Shown here: in pieces, positions 34,101 to 46,153 of the stretch
Position numbering within the stretch: the first letter of the stretch is position 1
Layout of the letters: every line of letters starts with the position of its first letter
Source: Daphnia carinata
Lineage: Eukaryota > Arthropoda > Branchiopoda > Diplostraca > Daphniidae
Direction: 5' to 3'
DNA length: 64,000 nt
NCBI RefSeq assembly: GCF_022539665.2
Contig: NC_081331.1
Coordinates: 13,858,638-13,922,637 of the forward strand
Notes under the pieces: generated by a model
Databases searched by the model: none
What the model was told of the DNA's origin: nothing
What the model saw: the letters and a program-made list of their open reading frames with translations, nothing else
Position numbers and translations under genes: made by a program

Positions 34101-35756
34101 GTTTTTTTTGTTTTTTTTATTGTGGTACCTTTCACTTTTTTTTTGTTTTGGCTGGGAAATGAGGAATTTTTCCTTGTTCTTGCACCCAATGGAATTTTTA
34201 GTTCGAATGGAAACATCGAACGCATTGCGGCTGAATGAGAGGCAAAAGACGAACTATATCGCAATCAACCAGCTAACGCAAACCTTCAAAAATATTGCAA
34301 AGTCCTTGGCCTAGTCGAAAACGCATTTCTCTTTCACCCATCTTTCGTGAAATTTATGCGTTCATTCTTATGGACATCTTCTCTTTTTTGGCTGATGATG
34401 CGCCTCGAGGTACCCTTTTATACAGTTTTGGCGTGAATCATTAAAAAAAAAGAGACAACACGAAAAATGAAAAGTGAAGGTGATGATGAATTAAGTGCTG
34501 GGCCATTTGCCGCAAGGCAAAGAAGATTCTTTTCTCCGCTTTTTTTTTTATTGCCTTACACAATTGCTGTCAATTTTTTTTTCTTTTTAGAAAGAAAAAA
34601 AAAAAAAGCAAAAATGTCTTTCACAGAGTGTGTGAAAAACCCCAACTGCCGCCTTATCCGCGCATTTGCTAAACACATCCTCCGCACAAACCGGTTCTCC
34701 TGGCTCATACTGGGCGTGTGAGAAGTTTAAAAAAAAAAAAAAAAACTCTCTTTCTTTTTTTTTTTTCTCTCAAAAGTTGTTACGTCTAAACCGTGTCTTA
34801 TGTGCTGCGCGAGTTCTTTTTGCGTGATGGGAGCGCGTCTCTTTTTTAGCGCTATTCGTCCTCAAACTTTCTAAACAGTTGATGGTCGGTAAGGAAAAAG
34901 GGGGAGGGCATCCCATCAAAAGTGCACAAGCCACACGTTTGGCACGTTGCCGAAAGGAAAGAAAAAAAAATAAAATAAAAATACCATCTCTTAAACAGAC
35001 GGGTAGACCCGGCGCTAAATTCGCTTCGGGCTTTGTGTCTCTGCGTCTATCGGGAGCCCCCCCCCCCTCTCTTCCTTTTGGCAAGATTGCTCTGCGTGTC
35101 ACTTTCGTTGGCCAACATGTTTCTTCTTCTTCTTTTTTGGGGGGGGGTTTTCTTTCCTCGTTGATAGTTTCGCCTTTTTTTTGTTTAACTTCGTGAGTTG
35201 CTCCGTCGGCACAGATGATGACACCAACGGCCACCAAAGAAAAACAGAGAGAGAGAGAGAGAGTCACGCCTGGCCTACTCACCTCTCCCTTTTAGCTGCT
35301 GGCGTTGCGCAGCCCGAAATCTTCCCCCCTCCAAACTGCGGGATGGCTTACATTTTTTTTTTTTTTTTGTTTTTTTTATATTTCAACCTTTAACCAAAAC
35401 CCTCCCTTTTTTCGTGATTTGCCGTTATCTTTTTTCTAGCCACCCTCTTCTAATACTACCATCATCAACGAGGTGAGACGTGGTCCCTTTTTTTCTATTG
35501 GAAATTCGATTTTTAAAAGAAATGAAAACAAAAAACACGGCAGTCGAAGAGGGATGAGCACTTTCTCTGTTTTCTTTAAATGATTCACGACGACTGGAAA
35601 TGTTAGGTGATGTAATCGTTAAAATGGGGACCCGTTAAAAAATCCTTTAGTTTTAAACCAGCCGGGCATTCTGTCCCGCAAAACATGGCGACGTTAAATA
35701 AAAACAATTAAGATAAACAAAATGGAACTTACTGTTAAACGCCAAGACGACTTCAT
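28178..35756 (-). CDS. Giant secreted Thr-rich mucin-like protein with RRP modules
   Basis: Three coding exons, 35756-35733, 33579-28718 and 28643-28178, encode about 1783 residues. Exon 1 gives MKSSWRLT and exon 2 continues VVVCTLLALTVGARA, forming a clear signal peptide across the 2153-base intron; phases agree at both junctions. After an acidic segment (DDDYDEEELLIAEALKG) and a roughly 150-residue non-repetitive part (ISIPPVLVTNWGLALVDGAE, then FEELSQFQLEFGKR), the rest is Thr/Ser-rich. About fifteen modules pair a short hydrophobic stretch (GLASLL, VASIIS, IAGLFG) with GRRP or ARRP and then runs of Thr. Dense Thr/Ser implies heavy O-glycosylation, as in mucins; basic RR pairs could be protease sites or bind polyanions. 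No chitin-binding or other cysteine-rich domain is seen. The C-terminal exon ends in a non-repetitive hydrophobic/acidic segment (LFPEGAIVLGFSSSTEIS). Role inferred as extracellular lining or matrix. Confidence 0.82.
33580..35732 (-). other. Long first intron of the mucin-like gene
   Basis: A 2.15-kb intron in a region where most introns are under 110 bases. It contains many T and A runs, G-rich/C-rich runs near 33914, 35059 and 35142, and a (GA)n tract at 35246-35263. No nested gene seen. Confidence 0.65.
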
Positions 35757-35933
35757 TGTCTTGCGATTGGCGAACATGAATCAGCACGAAAATTCAACCC
35801 CCTCCCTGAAGAAAGAAACACTTGGGGGAATTTCGAAGTTCCAACCAAAAGGTCCAGCCAATTCTAAACTGTGTGTCAAAACAAAAACTGTCTGAAGAGA
35901 ATGAAAACGACTACGTGAGTTAAGAGAAGACAG

Positions 35934-35949
35934 AGAGAGAGAGAGAGAG
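35934..35949 (+). repeat. (GA)8 tract in the leader of the mucin-like gene
   Basis: AG/GA dinucleotide run about 180 bases upstream of the start codon and downstream of the TATA box. GA tracts bind GAGA factor in insects; a regulatory role here is inference. Confidence 0.7.
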
Positions 35950-36040
35950 TTTGTTGTGATAACGGGAGGGGGGATGGAACGATGCAACACACTCGACAGA
36001 CTGCGATGGAGTGAACGCACGTCTTTGATGACCAACTGAG

Positions 36041-36047
36041 CTTTATA
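36041..36047 (-). promoter_or_regulatory. TATA box of the mucin-like gene
   Basis: TATAAAG on the minus strand, about 285 bases before the ATG at 35756. A TTCACT initiator-like word lies about 30 bases downstream. A long (GA)n tract sits 160 bases further upstream. Confidence 0.55.
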
Positions 36048-36203
36048 CGCAACCGGCGGGATGGCGGCGGCTCAACACTCAGCTGTGCTACGAAACCCCC
36101 CCCCCTCCCTTAAAAAAAATATAGATATTTTTCCCTTGTAGTTGGTTGTGTGGCAACGTCACAAGACTTATGTCCTTTTGCATTTCCCCGTGTAAAAAGG
36201 AAA

Positions 36204-36207
<4 letters not shown>

Positions 36208-36235
<28 letters not shown>
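36208..36235 (+). repeat. (GA)14 tract
   Basis: Uninterrupted GA dinucleotide run upstream of the mucin-like gene promoter. Confidence 0.95.
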
Positions 36236-36238
<3 letters not shown>

Positions 36239-37976
36239 GTCTATCGTGTGGGCGGCCCTTTTCTCCGTCGCTGGATAAGTCACTCCCATTGGCATGTAGA
36301 GTCGCTATATCTCTACGTTTCTTTGTTGTTCGTAACATTTGCAAGCGAATGAGGGTGGCAATCATCGGTTAAGACTATATCAGCCTATTACGTTTTCTTT
36401 TGTTTTTTTGTTTTTTTTATAAGGGGATAAAGGGTTGTTTCTATCCATTTCCAATCGATCGCTTATTAGAATCTTAAGTTTATTAATAAGCGACGACTTG
36501 CCATCGTTGTGTTCTTTTAAGATCCTGGATATAGCTCAGCAAAGAATTGGATGAAAATCCGGAAGTGGATCTGTTTTGCCTGTCATCCGCCCTATTTCTT
36601 TTGAGGTCTCTTTTCTTTATGAGGAAGCGGACAGAACAAGCTCTACACGAACCAGGAAAAGAGGTTGTTTGTCTTGATGACACAGCTCGAAAGAACAATA
36701 ACCAATGGTAAAACAAGTTCCTTTTTTTTTTTTTTATTTATTGCTACGATCACCGGAAATCAATTCCACCATCAATCCATGTCTTATATACTTCCAAATA
36801 AATATTCTAGTTATTCAACCTAGACTCGTACCTCTACTTTTATTTTTTCGATTTCACTCCCGCAGGTTCGTTTAATCTTTACATTATCACGAATAAAAAA
36901 AAAAAAAGATAGTTTTCTCTTTGAGAATAGGAGTGCGGAAAAATAAAAAAAAACACGTCCGGACTCGATTTGGATGACACATTCTTCTCCGCTGAGCAAA
37001 CATAATCTAAATAGTCCAATGTTCAGACAGACGCGTATGCAGATTTTTATTGCCACTCACGGGCGACAAAAATTTCTACATATCAATAGCTTCTGGAGGT
37101 GCGCACGCAACTCGAAAAACCAGAAGACCTGAAAGCAAAAAAAAAAAAAAAGCTTTTAAAACAAATTATGGATTTTTTTTTTTTTTTTTTTTCTGAAATA
37201 GTTGATTACTTAGTCAGGACGTACTGTCGGGCGTGAGCTGTCACGCGCGGAAAACGAGCGCAGCACGAAAGCTTCTCTACATATGTTTGTGATGATTTTT
37301 GGCGTTACACCATATTTCACAAATCCCCCATCCCCTCCAAATAAGGCGCACAAGTTGGCCATTTTGTCATCTTGACCTTCTTTTTCTTTTTCCCCCCGAT
37401 TTTCTCGTGTCATTTTCGTTGAACGCGGAACATTTCTCTCGGGTCCCTGTTTCCCCCTTGTTCTTTCCCCTCCCGCCCATTTCTTTCTCGGAGAAATCGA
37501 AACTCAGGTATAATGTACAAAAAAAAAAAACCGTTAACAATAAGACGGCCATCAACGACGACTAAAGCGGACGGGAAAAAACAAAAACAAAATCCAAACG
37601 CTAGGCTTTTGTCTCTTGTTTCTCTCTTTGGCTGATTAGAATGCAAATTCGATAACGGGCGAAAGTATGCGGAGACGCACACACCAGAGATACAGATGCG
37701 CTAACACACAGCCAACCTTCCCCCTCCTCGTTTGTTCGTTTCGTTTTGTTTTCGGGGAGTGGAGTAAGTTTGCAGCGCTTTCCACTAGTTCGTTAAGTGT
37801 TGCATTCTTTCTCACTTGAACATCGTCATGCACTTTGTCCGTGTGTTGGATGTCACCTGACACCCTCGTTGCAATGGCCGCTGCGTTTGGTTTTTTAAAA
37901 TTCATTTGATTTATGCATAATGAGTTGCGTATGCAGATTTTTTTTTTTTTTTTTTTGCGGAACGCTATGTTGGGGC

Positions 37977-37994
37977 GTGTGTGTGTGTGTGTGT
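37977..37994 (+). repeat. (GT)9 microsatellite
   Basis: Perfect GT dinucleotide run. Confidence 0.95.
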
Positions 37995-40900
37995 CAGTGT
38001 GGGGTATCGCGGGTTAATGGAATTCCCGATTCGAAATGACGTGTCAACTGCAGAAAACTTGTTGCGGCTCACGACATGAAGAAACGATGCTGGAGGCGAC
38101 CATTGTCATCATTGATTATTGACGCCCTCGTCTTCATTCAGCTTCACTTTTTCTTTCTTTTCTCTCTCTTTTCTTGCCCGCCCACTCAATCGTCTTGGTA
38201 ATTGAATTTTTTTTTAAAGAAACCTTCAAACGGATGATTTCGCGCGCGCGAGTTGAAATTTTTTGAAACCGCCGAAGGTCGGCAGCATTTTTTCTATGGA
38301 ATTTAAAAGAAAATAAAAGTAGAGAAAGAGAAAGATTTTCTTTTTTTTTTTTGGCTTGGGATGACCTCATTATGAAATATTCATCATCAGCACACCCACG
38401 CCGCCTGGGATTTTTGAGCGCGTTGCGCAGCGCCAAGTTCAAAATTGCGCTACATTACCGCAACCCCCGATCCGATTTACAAATCAACGTTTGTTTTGCA
38501 AAAATAAAAAATAAACCCTGTAGCAATGTCGTCAAATTTATCCTTGAATTCCAACGTGATGTAATCGCTGGAGAATCCCGTTACCACAGCACGAGAATCT
38601 CCGAACTCTTGAATTGTTGATTGTAATTCGTTGTAAAAATCGATATAGGGGGGGAGGGGGGGGGGGGGGAGAGATACATTGCATATTTTAAAACCGCAAT
38701 CTAACGCGCATCTAGCCAACATTTTATGCCGGTGACACATGGCAACGTGTATCAGATAACGAAAAGAAGAGGCCAAAGCTTAAAAAGATATCTCACCTGG
38801 CGGTGGGTGGGATGCACTTACAGAGTGGAAGGCAATGACGCGGGAGCATCACACAAAATTAGCCGAGAATGCGATTTCACGTTGATGCGCTATCCGACTT
38901 CTGTTTTCTCCTTTTCTTTCGCCAAACAGGAATTAAAGTGGAAAAAAAAAAACAAGAATCTTTTGTTCCTTTTTTTTTTTTTCAACGTCTGACGCGTCCG
39001 CCTGAGATTCTTTTCTCTGGCCCGTCGATAAATCTTAGACAGTTTCACACAACGGAGGGAAAACGCACAAGAAAATGTTGGAAGGAGGAAATGTGTCCAG
39101 CCCGAGTTAAAAAAAAAAAAAAAAGCGAAGACAAGGGAGGGGGAGAAGAAGATGAATGACGTCCATGCAAAAAAAAAACAAAAACGATGGAAAGCGAATA
39201 AATGTTGGCTTTTTGCTCATCCAATTATCGATTTTTCTTTCAACATTTCTCAACGTGTAATTTTTGCTCGTCGCTCAGCGGATGGGAAGCGTCCCTCACC
39301 GGCCTTTCTCCACCCTTCGTCGTCTTTGATTTGTTTCGTAAAGAAACATAATAACAGCGCAACAGCGAAGCAAAACAACAAGCCATTTGGGAAAGAATCG
39401 AACGCAAGATTTGTTATACTGTTGTTGACCGTGTTATTATGGTATATTTGCGGATGAAGAAGCCGCGCTTGGATGGTTTGATTCTCACAAACGAACGAGA
39501 GAGAGAGAGAGGAGAGTATAGGAGAAAAGGGATGAAAGGTGAGAACCGCCACGGCCAACCGACCGCTCGACCGCGGTCGAGCGTCAGAAAGAAAACGCTG
39601 GCCCATTCCAAAAAAGAACGAAACAACGTCTTATTACGAAATGAAAAAAAAAAATAATAATAATAATTGACTCACGCTCTTTTTTTTTTTTTATGTATTT
39701 ATTCTAAAGGGATAAGAAAAAGCAGCTCACGGTGTGCGGTCTAATAATAATAACATTCTTTTGTAGTGGTTGTGTTTCTTGATCGGTCGGCTTATTCGTC
39801 TGCTTCGCTAACGATGTGGCCGTGTTACACGGTAACAGGCCGACACGGACGGGACCTGACGGGCAGTAGCGCACGAGCGGACGCATTGATTGAGCGAATT
39901 TTTAAAGCCGGCTCTTCAAAGAAAAATATTTAATTGCGCTAAAATGGAGGGGGGATGACTCTCTTGCGCTTCATTGTCCTTCACTTTCTAGTAGAGTGTC
40001 CATTCATTTTGTTGCAATAAATTTGCTAGAGGTGAAAAGTGCGACAGCCTCGAGATGGTAGCGGCACGAAATATCAACTAATAGTCAAAATAATAATAGC
40101 TCTTCTTCTTCTTCTTTTTTTTTTTTTTTCGGCCGTTTTCGGAGACCAACGTTGCCAAATAAGAACGGGGCAGTGCATCACGTGAAGAAGAGACGGACAT
40201 AAATAAAAGGGCCACTGCCATTTCAGACGTATTGTCTGTACGACATAAACGTAAATAAATAAATAAATTTAAAAGAAAAGGAAGAAAACGGGCTTTCACT
40301 TTCACTTTTTCGTTTGCTGGCGTTTTGCCTTGTGCCCAAACTGTTTTTTTGTTTTGTTTTTTTTTGCATTAAGAGACCGGAGAGAAAGATAAAAACAACG
40401 TTTGCCAAGGAAAGCCGTTAGCGGATTTCATACAGTCATAAGCGCATCCTTGGTTTTATTCTTCTTAATTCAGCTATTATTTTCTCGAATGCATTCTGAC
40501 CTATCGCATCCGCTGGCTGTTGTTCTCGTCCGACCTTATCTCGTATAAGCATATCATTGGCATGCACAATAGGCGTTCGATAGGCTACCGAACGGCTCGG
40601 TTCAGCGACTCTGCACGTCCTTCGCTATAGCAATGCGACGGCCTCATAATTTACGACCAAACACAGACACATGTTGCTGCCTTGAGGATCGAGACACACA
40701 TTTTCACTCGTTCAATACTTGTTCCTTTTCTTTTTTTTTTTTCGTCCATTTTCACAGTCCAGTTCATTTTTTACGTGTGCCGATTTTCTCATACGTAAGT
40801 GAAGAGCATCCAGCCGCATACCTTGCGCCTATTACACACACACAATAAATAATGGCCTAGTTGTTCGTTTAACAAGAAAAAGCACATTGCCTATGTAGGT

Positions 40901-43618
40901 TTAGACCAACACGAAGAAGAAGATCGAATATGATCAAGCAAAAAAAAAGGAGAGAGTCAAAAGGGAAAACGAAAAGATTTGTTTTTTTTTTCACGGGGCG
41001 GGGACACAGAGAGATTTTGTTTTCTTCTCTCCTTTGGCTTTCGGCTTTTGTTTGATGTATTGCCTGGATTTTTTAAAAGCGCGAAAAAAGAGTACAGTAA
41101 AGCTTTTATTTGTAGACGATGTGTCATTAGTAAAACAGGAGCTGGGCCGCAATCCGTGTCGGGAAACAGCGCAAGTTTAGTGCTGCCCACGGAGAGCAAT
41201 AATAATGAAGAATTCGAACGACGTACGTGCAATTTCGAATGAGTTGCCATGACGAATAAACAAATCGCTACAGTTCTACTTGTTCTCTTTTTTATTTCCA
41301 TCTTTTTTTCTTCAGATCAAATCTACAAGAGCAGAGATTTTTTTTTTTTGTTTTGTTTTTTGTTTGCATGCTATAGACAGTTGACATATCCACACACTTT
41401 CATCTTTCTTATGCCAAAGAGAAACCATGTAACAAGAACTGAAATGTGCACAATAAGATTCTACATACCAATTGGTCCGTGGCGTGAAAAGGAATTTCGA
41501 GAATACACCTTTAGTTTCTATAGGGCGATGCCGGGAGCATTCAGCCCTCCTTTTTCTTAAAAAAAAAAAAAAAAATCAGAACTGTCTAACGGTTGCATCG
41601 AAAGCCTGCGACACGCGTAAAGAAAAAAAAAAGAAGAAAAGAGAGATGAGGCGCACTGTTATTCTAATCATCGTGGAACAGTTTCATTGTCGCGCAGCGA
41701 ATCCCACGCTTCTTTTCGCAAGCCAACAAGCAGCTATATACAAAAGCCTTTTTTTTTTTTTTTTTTTTCAGATACACATCCACTCTCCCTTTCTCTCTTA
41801 TGCGATGCCTTGAGGGAGCAGAGCCATTGAATCTTCTGTTCTGCTTAATACCGCAAGAAAAAGCCGATTCTTTTTTTTTTTTTTTTTAGGTTGTCCCTGG
41901 CACGAACATCTCCACTCGACGCCCTATACGGCGCTAATCATTTCAAAAAAAAAAAAAAAAAGCCACAACTGTATAATACGTGTATATACATAATCTAACG
42001 GGACTGGTTTCTGTTGTCCCATTTTTCCCCCCCCCCCCCCACCTCCTTGATGATGATGCCTCGCCAATTATAGTTCATTAAGTCATCTCTCTTTTCTATT
42101 AGGTTCTTCGATGAAAGAATGCGCAATGGCAAGATTTCGTTTGTTTCATATTCAAATGACGGCTGGAGAAATGTCGCATGTTACACGCCATCGAAAGTTC
42201 GTGTGTGGGGTTCGTTGATTTTCTTTGACGTTTCACGACGATCCTTGGACTCCGTGTCCTGACAGTAGTCATTCGTGTACACATTGTTCTTCCTTATGGA
42301 ATGCCATCAAAGTCTGCGGTGAAAGTGACAAGGTCCTGAACTGTTTCGCATTGTTTCCTTATTTTCCATTTGATTGTGTTCTCTTTATTTTATTTTTTTT
42401 TTCAAGTCTATCAAAGCAAATGATTAGATACCACATCTTGGTCATGGACACATGTCAAGTGCCACAACAAAACAACCGCAAAGTTCCACTTGCTACTGTC
42501 CTAGAAATTCCTTCAGCTCACCTGCAAAAAGAAGGAGCCGTAAGAGGGAAACGAAAAACGTACATACATACAAGATGATTGAAAATCAATTTCGTTCGTT
42601 TTTGTCTTGTAAAGTGTTGTTGTTGAAAGCCGGTGGAATTAATACGCAGCTCTTCGACTCGGAATGGGAAGGAAAAAAGAAAAGAAAATGAGACAGCGAT
42701 GAGATACGACCGAGGATAGGTTTACGTATTATGCTTGAAAAAAAAAATATATTATTCATGTTGTTGCTATTGTTGTTGCAGAACCCCGCACATGCCGGGG
42801 CTTTTTGGTGGTAAGTATACCACATAGGCTTATGCTAAAAAGAAAGTGAAAGGCCCTCTGCCAAATTTGATGATGGCGTCTCTCACTCCATGTGTGTGTG
42901 TGTGTGTGGCTGTCCATAATTCGTTAGATTTTCAAAGATCTTTGGCTTGTTTCCTCTCTGGACCGGTCGTGAGCCGCAAGCCCAGCAAAACAAATAAACA
43001 GGAAAAAAAAAAGAAAAAAAAGAAGTGAGAGGATTCCTCTTCTTCTTTCTTGAAAGAAAAAATTGTTTTTTTTCTCTCTATTCATTTTATTATTTGTACG
43101 CGTTCGTTTTGCGCAACGGCAGGGACCTGAAAAAGAAAAAAAAGAAATATTTTCAAAACACTTTCCAATTCCCAGCGCCATCATCCAGCTGTGTCTCTGC
43201 GTGTATACCCTCCTCTCTACTCTTTGAGGATGAGCACAGCCATAAAAAAAAAAAAAAAAAAGCTAAAAGAATGGAAAGAGACAAGCGCAAAACAACAATG
43301 TGAAAATCACGGTCATTTCCAAACGGCGTATATGAAAACGAAGCCAAAACAAAGCCGACCTTTTCTCCCGTTTATACACGCAATGCCTTTCGATTTCAAG
43401 CCTCGCGCAAAGAGAGAGAAATGAGGTCTAATAAGTTTCTTATTGTCGAAAGGGGAAGCGATCGGCAGTCCTTGTATTCGTTCTATTACCAATGTCGGGT
43501 CTCCCTTGCTGTGTGTGTGTGCATCTTTCACGTAGAGAGACCTCGCTTGCGGTTACGTGAGTAGTCTTTTACTCTACATACTCAGACACCTGCTGAGACA
43601 ACCATGAAAACAAAAAAT

Positions 43619-43621
<3 letters not shown>

Positions 43622-43650
<29 letters not shown>
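43622..43650 (+). repeat. T29 homopolymer
   Basis: Uninterrupted run of T. Confidence 0.95.
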
Positions 43651-45437
43651 GTTCTTTTCTTATTTCGTCATTGTTTCGCCAGTTTCAATCGCGTACGGGC
43701 AGTTTGCTTTGCTTGTCGTCCACTCGTTTCTTCTTCCGTTGGATTGTTACGACAAGCGATAAAAGTCCCCACCAGCAAATGTAACATGAAGCAATTACTT
43801 TAAAGCAAAAAAGAAAGAAAGAGGGGAAAAAAAAAAAGAGAAAACCCAATGTCCTAGAGGAAATGAGCTTATAAAGATCCTCTGTATAGACATTTATTTT
43901 ATATATTTCTTAACTGAAGAAAAAGCGGGAGCAAGCGCGTCCCGACCTTTGACGTGAGTAATGCGCTCCCCTCTGCGCTATTTACCGTGCGGCCTTTTTT
44001 TTGTTCGTTGTTGTAATAACTGGCTCGAGCACCACCGCCGCTTCTGTTTTTAACTGAGGAAACCGAGACCGCAGTTGCCCCCTACACTCAACTATTAGCA
44101 CAAGGGACAATTTTGGTTGTTTTTGCTTTTCTTCGGGTTGATCGCTTTGCAAATACGGAGCCGATGAACGTCGCATTTTTCAACGTGAATGTGCGCAGTG
44201 CTAAACGTAACGCGCTACAACAATGCCAACTGCGCGCATTAGGCAAGTTCAACATTTTTCCTGTTGGTTACCCCACAAACTGAGGCCGCCCAGCTGATGG
44301 TGAAATCTCGGCGAAAGTTTTTTTTTTTTTGTTAAAACCTTTTCCTTATGGATTCCCTTTCAAAAGTCAATACGTATTTCTTTTTTTTTTAATGCAACAA
44401 CACGGAAAGCCAATCAAGATTTATTTTTAAACTTCTCACTATATCTCGATAGACGTCTAAGCGTTATAAACAAACTGTGTGCACAACAGCCACTTCAGAT
44501 TCGGGAGTGAGGTACACCGACGAGCACAAAATGCATTTTCGCTTTTTTTTTTTTATTTTTTATGTTTTTTGCTGCTTCATTATAACGATGGGTTGGTTTC
44601 TAGCGCATAGCGTGCACAGATTTACGGTCAGTTTGAAAAATAACGAGCTGGTCACGTCTCTTATTATCATTTTTTGGGTTTCTTTGCATGGGAGAGATCT
44701 CATCATTTTCTTTTCGACCAAAAATTGCTTTTTTTTTTTGGCTTTTTTTCCTGGGCAAAACTCCGCGAACGCTTATCCTTTCAGCATGTAACCCTTAATA
44801 GTTTTTTTTTTACATGAAACCGAGCGTGAACAATACACCCACAATGGCCAGTTGGCATTTGTTGTTTTTTTTTTTGGGTGTAGTCGCCCCTCTCCCGAAC
44901 AGATTTCACGGCTGAAATAATAACGGTAGCTCTTCTGAATGTTAAACGGGCGGATCGTTTAAACGACACCCATTCTATTGCGATAAAGTTCTTCTTGGAA
45001 GAAGTCAAATAAAACGGAAAACGAAAGTGAACGATTCAATGCCCTAAACGTGGCCATTCTTTATCTCTACAATGAACATATTATCAGAATAGCCTCACCT
45101 GCGATGAATGTCCAAAAGATATGCCTCGTAAAAAAGCAAAAACAGGGAGGTAGTTCTCTATAAAAAAAAAATGAACACCATAGAGATTGGCGTGGTGTTA
45201 GATTGTACGGCATCGATTGCAACGTAAATTGGCTCGTTCTCTCCTGCTGACTTTTTCTCGCCATTTCAACAAAAAATAAAAAAAAATAAAGATGGATACG
45301 ATCCATTGTGAGAAAAGAGAAACAGGTGATGTTTGCATCTTGTGTAGAAAGGGTCAGCCTCCACGCTATAAAAAAAATAAATAAAAATAAAAACCTTTCA
45401 CGCGCCGTGCGTTACGCAATAACGTTCAATCAGCTAT

Positions 45438-45439
<2 letters not shown>

Positions 45440-45475
<36 letters not shown>
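45440..45475 (+). repeat. (GA)18 microsatellite
   Basis: Perfect GA run; a matching (CT)n run on the same strand follows at 45595-45616, so the two could pair as an imperfect inverted repeat with a 120-base loop. Confidence 0.95.
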
Positions 45476-45479
<4 letters not shown>

Positions 45480-46132
45480 AGACGAAAGTTGCATCGATGA
45501 AGACGATCCATAGTCAGGCCCTCATCAACCACTTTTTGAAAATGTAAAGGTTCTGAGACCGGTCGTTTTCTTCATTTCTTCGTGATGGCGATGACTCTCT
45601 CTCTCTCTCTCTCTCTATGTTCATACTAGGAAAAAGAGAAACAAAAAAAAAAAAAAGGAACGGCTGATTCTGAGACCTTGACACAACCCACACCTGTGTG
45701 TCCTTTTTTCCACCATCCTGCGACCTCCTCCAGAGGACTCGATGGATTCCCTTTCGATGTTGAACACACAACGGGCTTGGTCCGAGTTGTGTATGTAGTC
45801 ACGTGTATGCACGATGGTTATCCTGCATGCGTTGGGCACCACGACATACCTCACGTTACAAAACACACATTAAAACATCATTTTTCCTTCGCATATTTAA
45901 TATAGCTGTTCGGAGAAATCGAGACATTTAGCACAAGTTTATTTTAGAAAACGTCCTTGTCCTTTGTGTGTATGAAATGGGTACACGTCAAGTATAGGCC
46001 ATCTTTACCCTGCAGGGTTTGATGCGTGTTTGTGTGTATGAGCGTAATTGACGATGGAGAGAGTGAGAAAAAACAAAACAAACATATCTGGAACGCGACA
46101 AATCCCACCACCATCAAATAGCTAGAGCGTAT

Positions 46133-46153
46133 GGGGGGGGGGGGGGGGGGGGG
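46133..46153 (+). repeat. G21 homopolymer
   Basis: Uninterrupted run of G, unusual in this AT-rich setting; could form a G-quadruplex. Confidence 0.95.

Noticed and set aside
36240-46000. Possible CRISPR-like or other regularly spaced arrays among the repeats
   Set aside because: Repeats are homopolymers and dinucleotides without regular spacers; and the sequence is eukaryotic.
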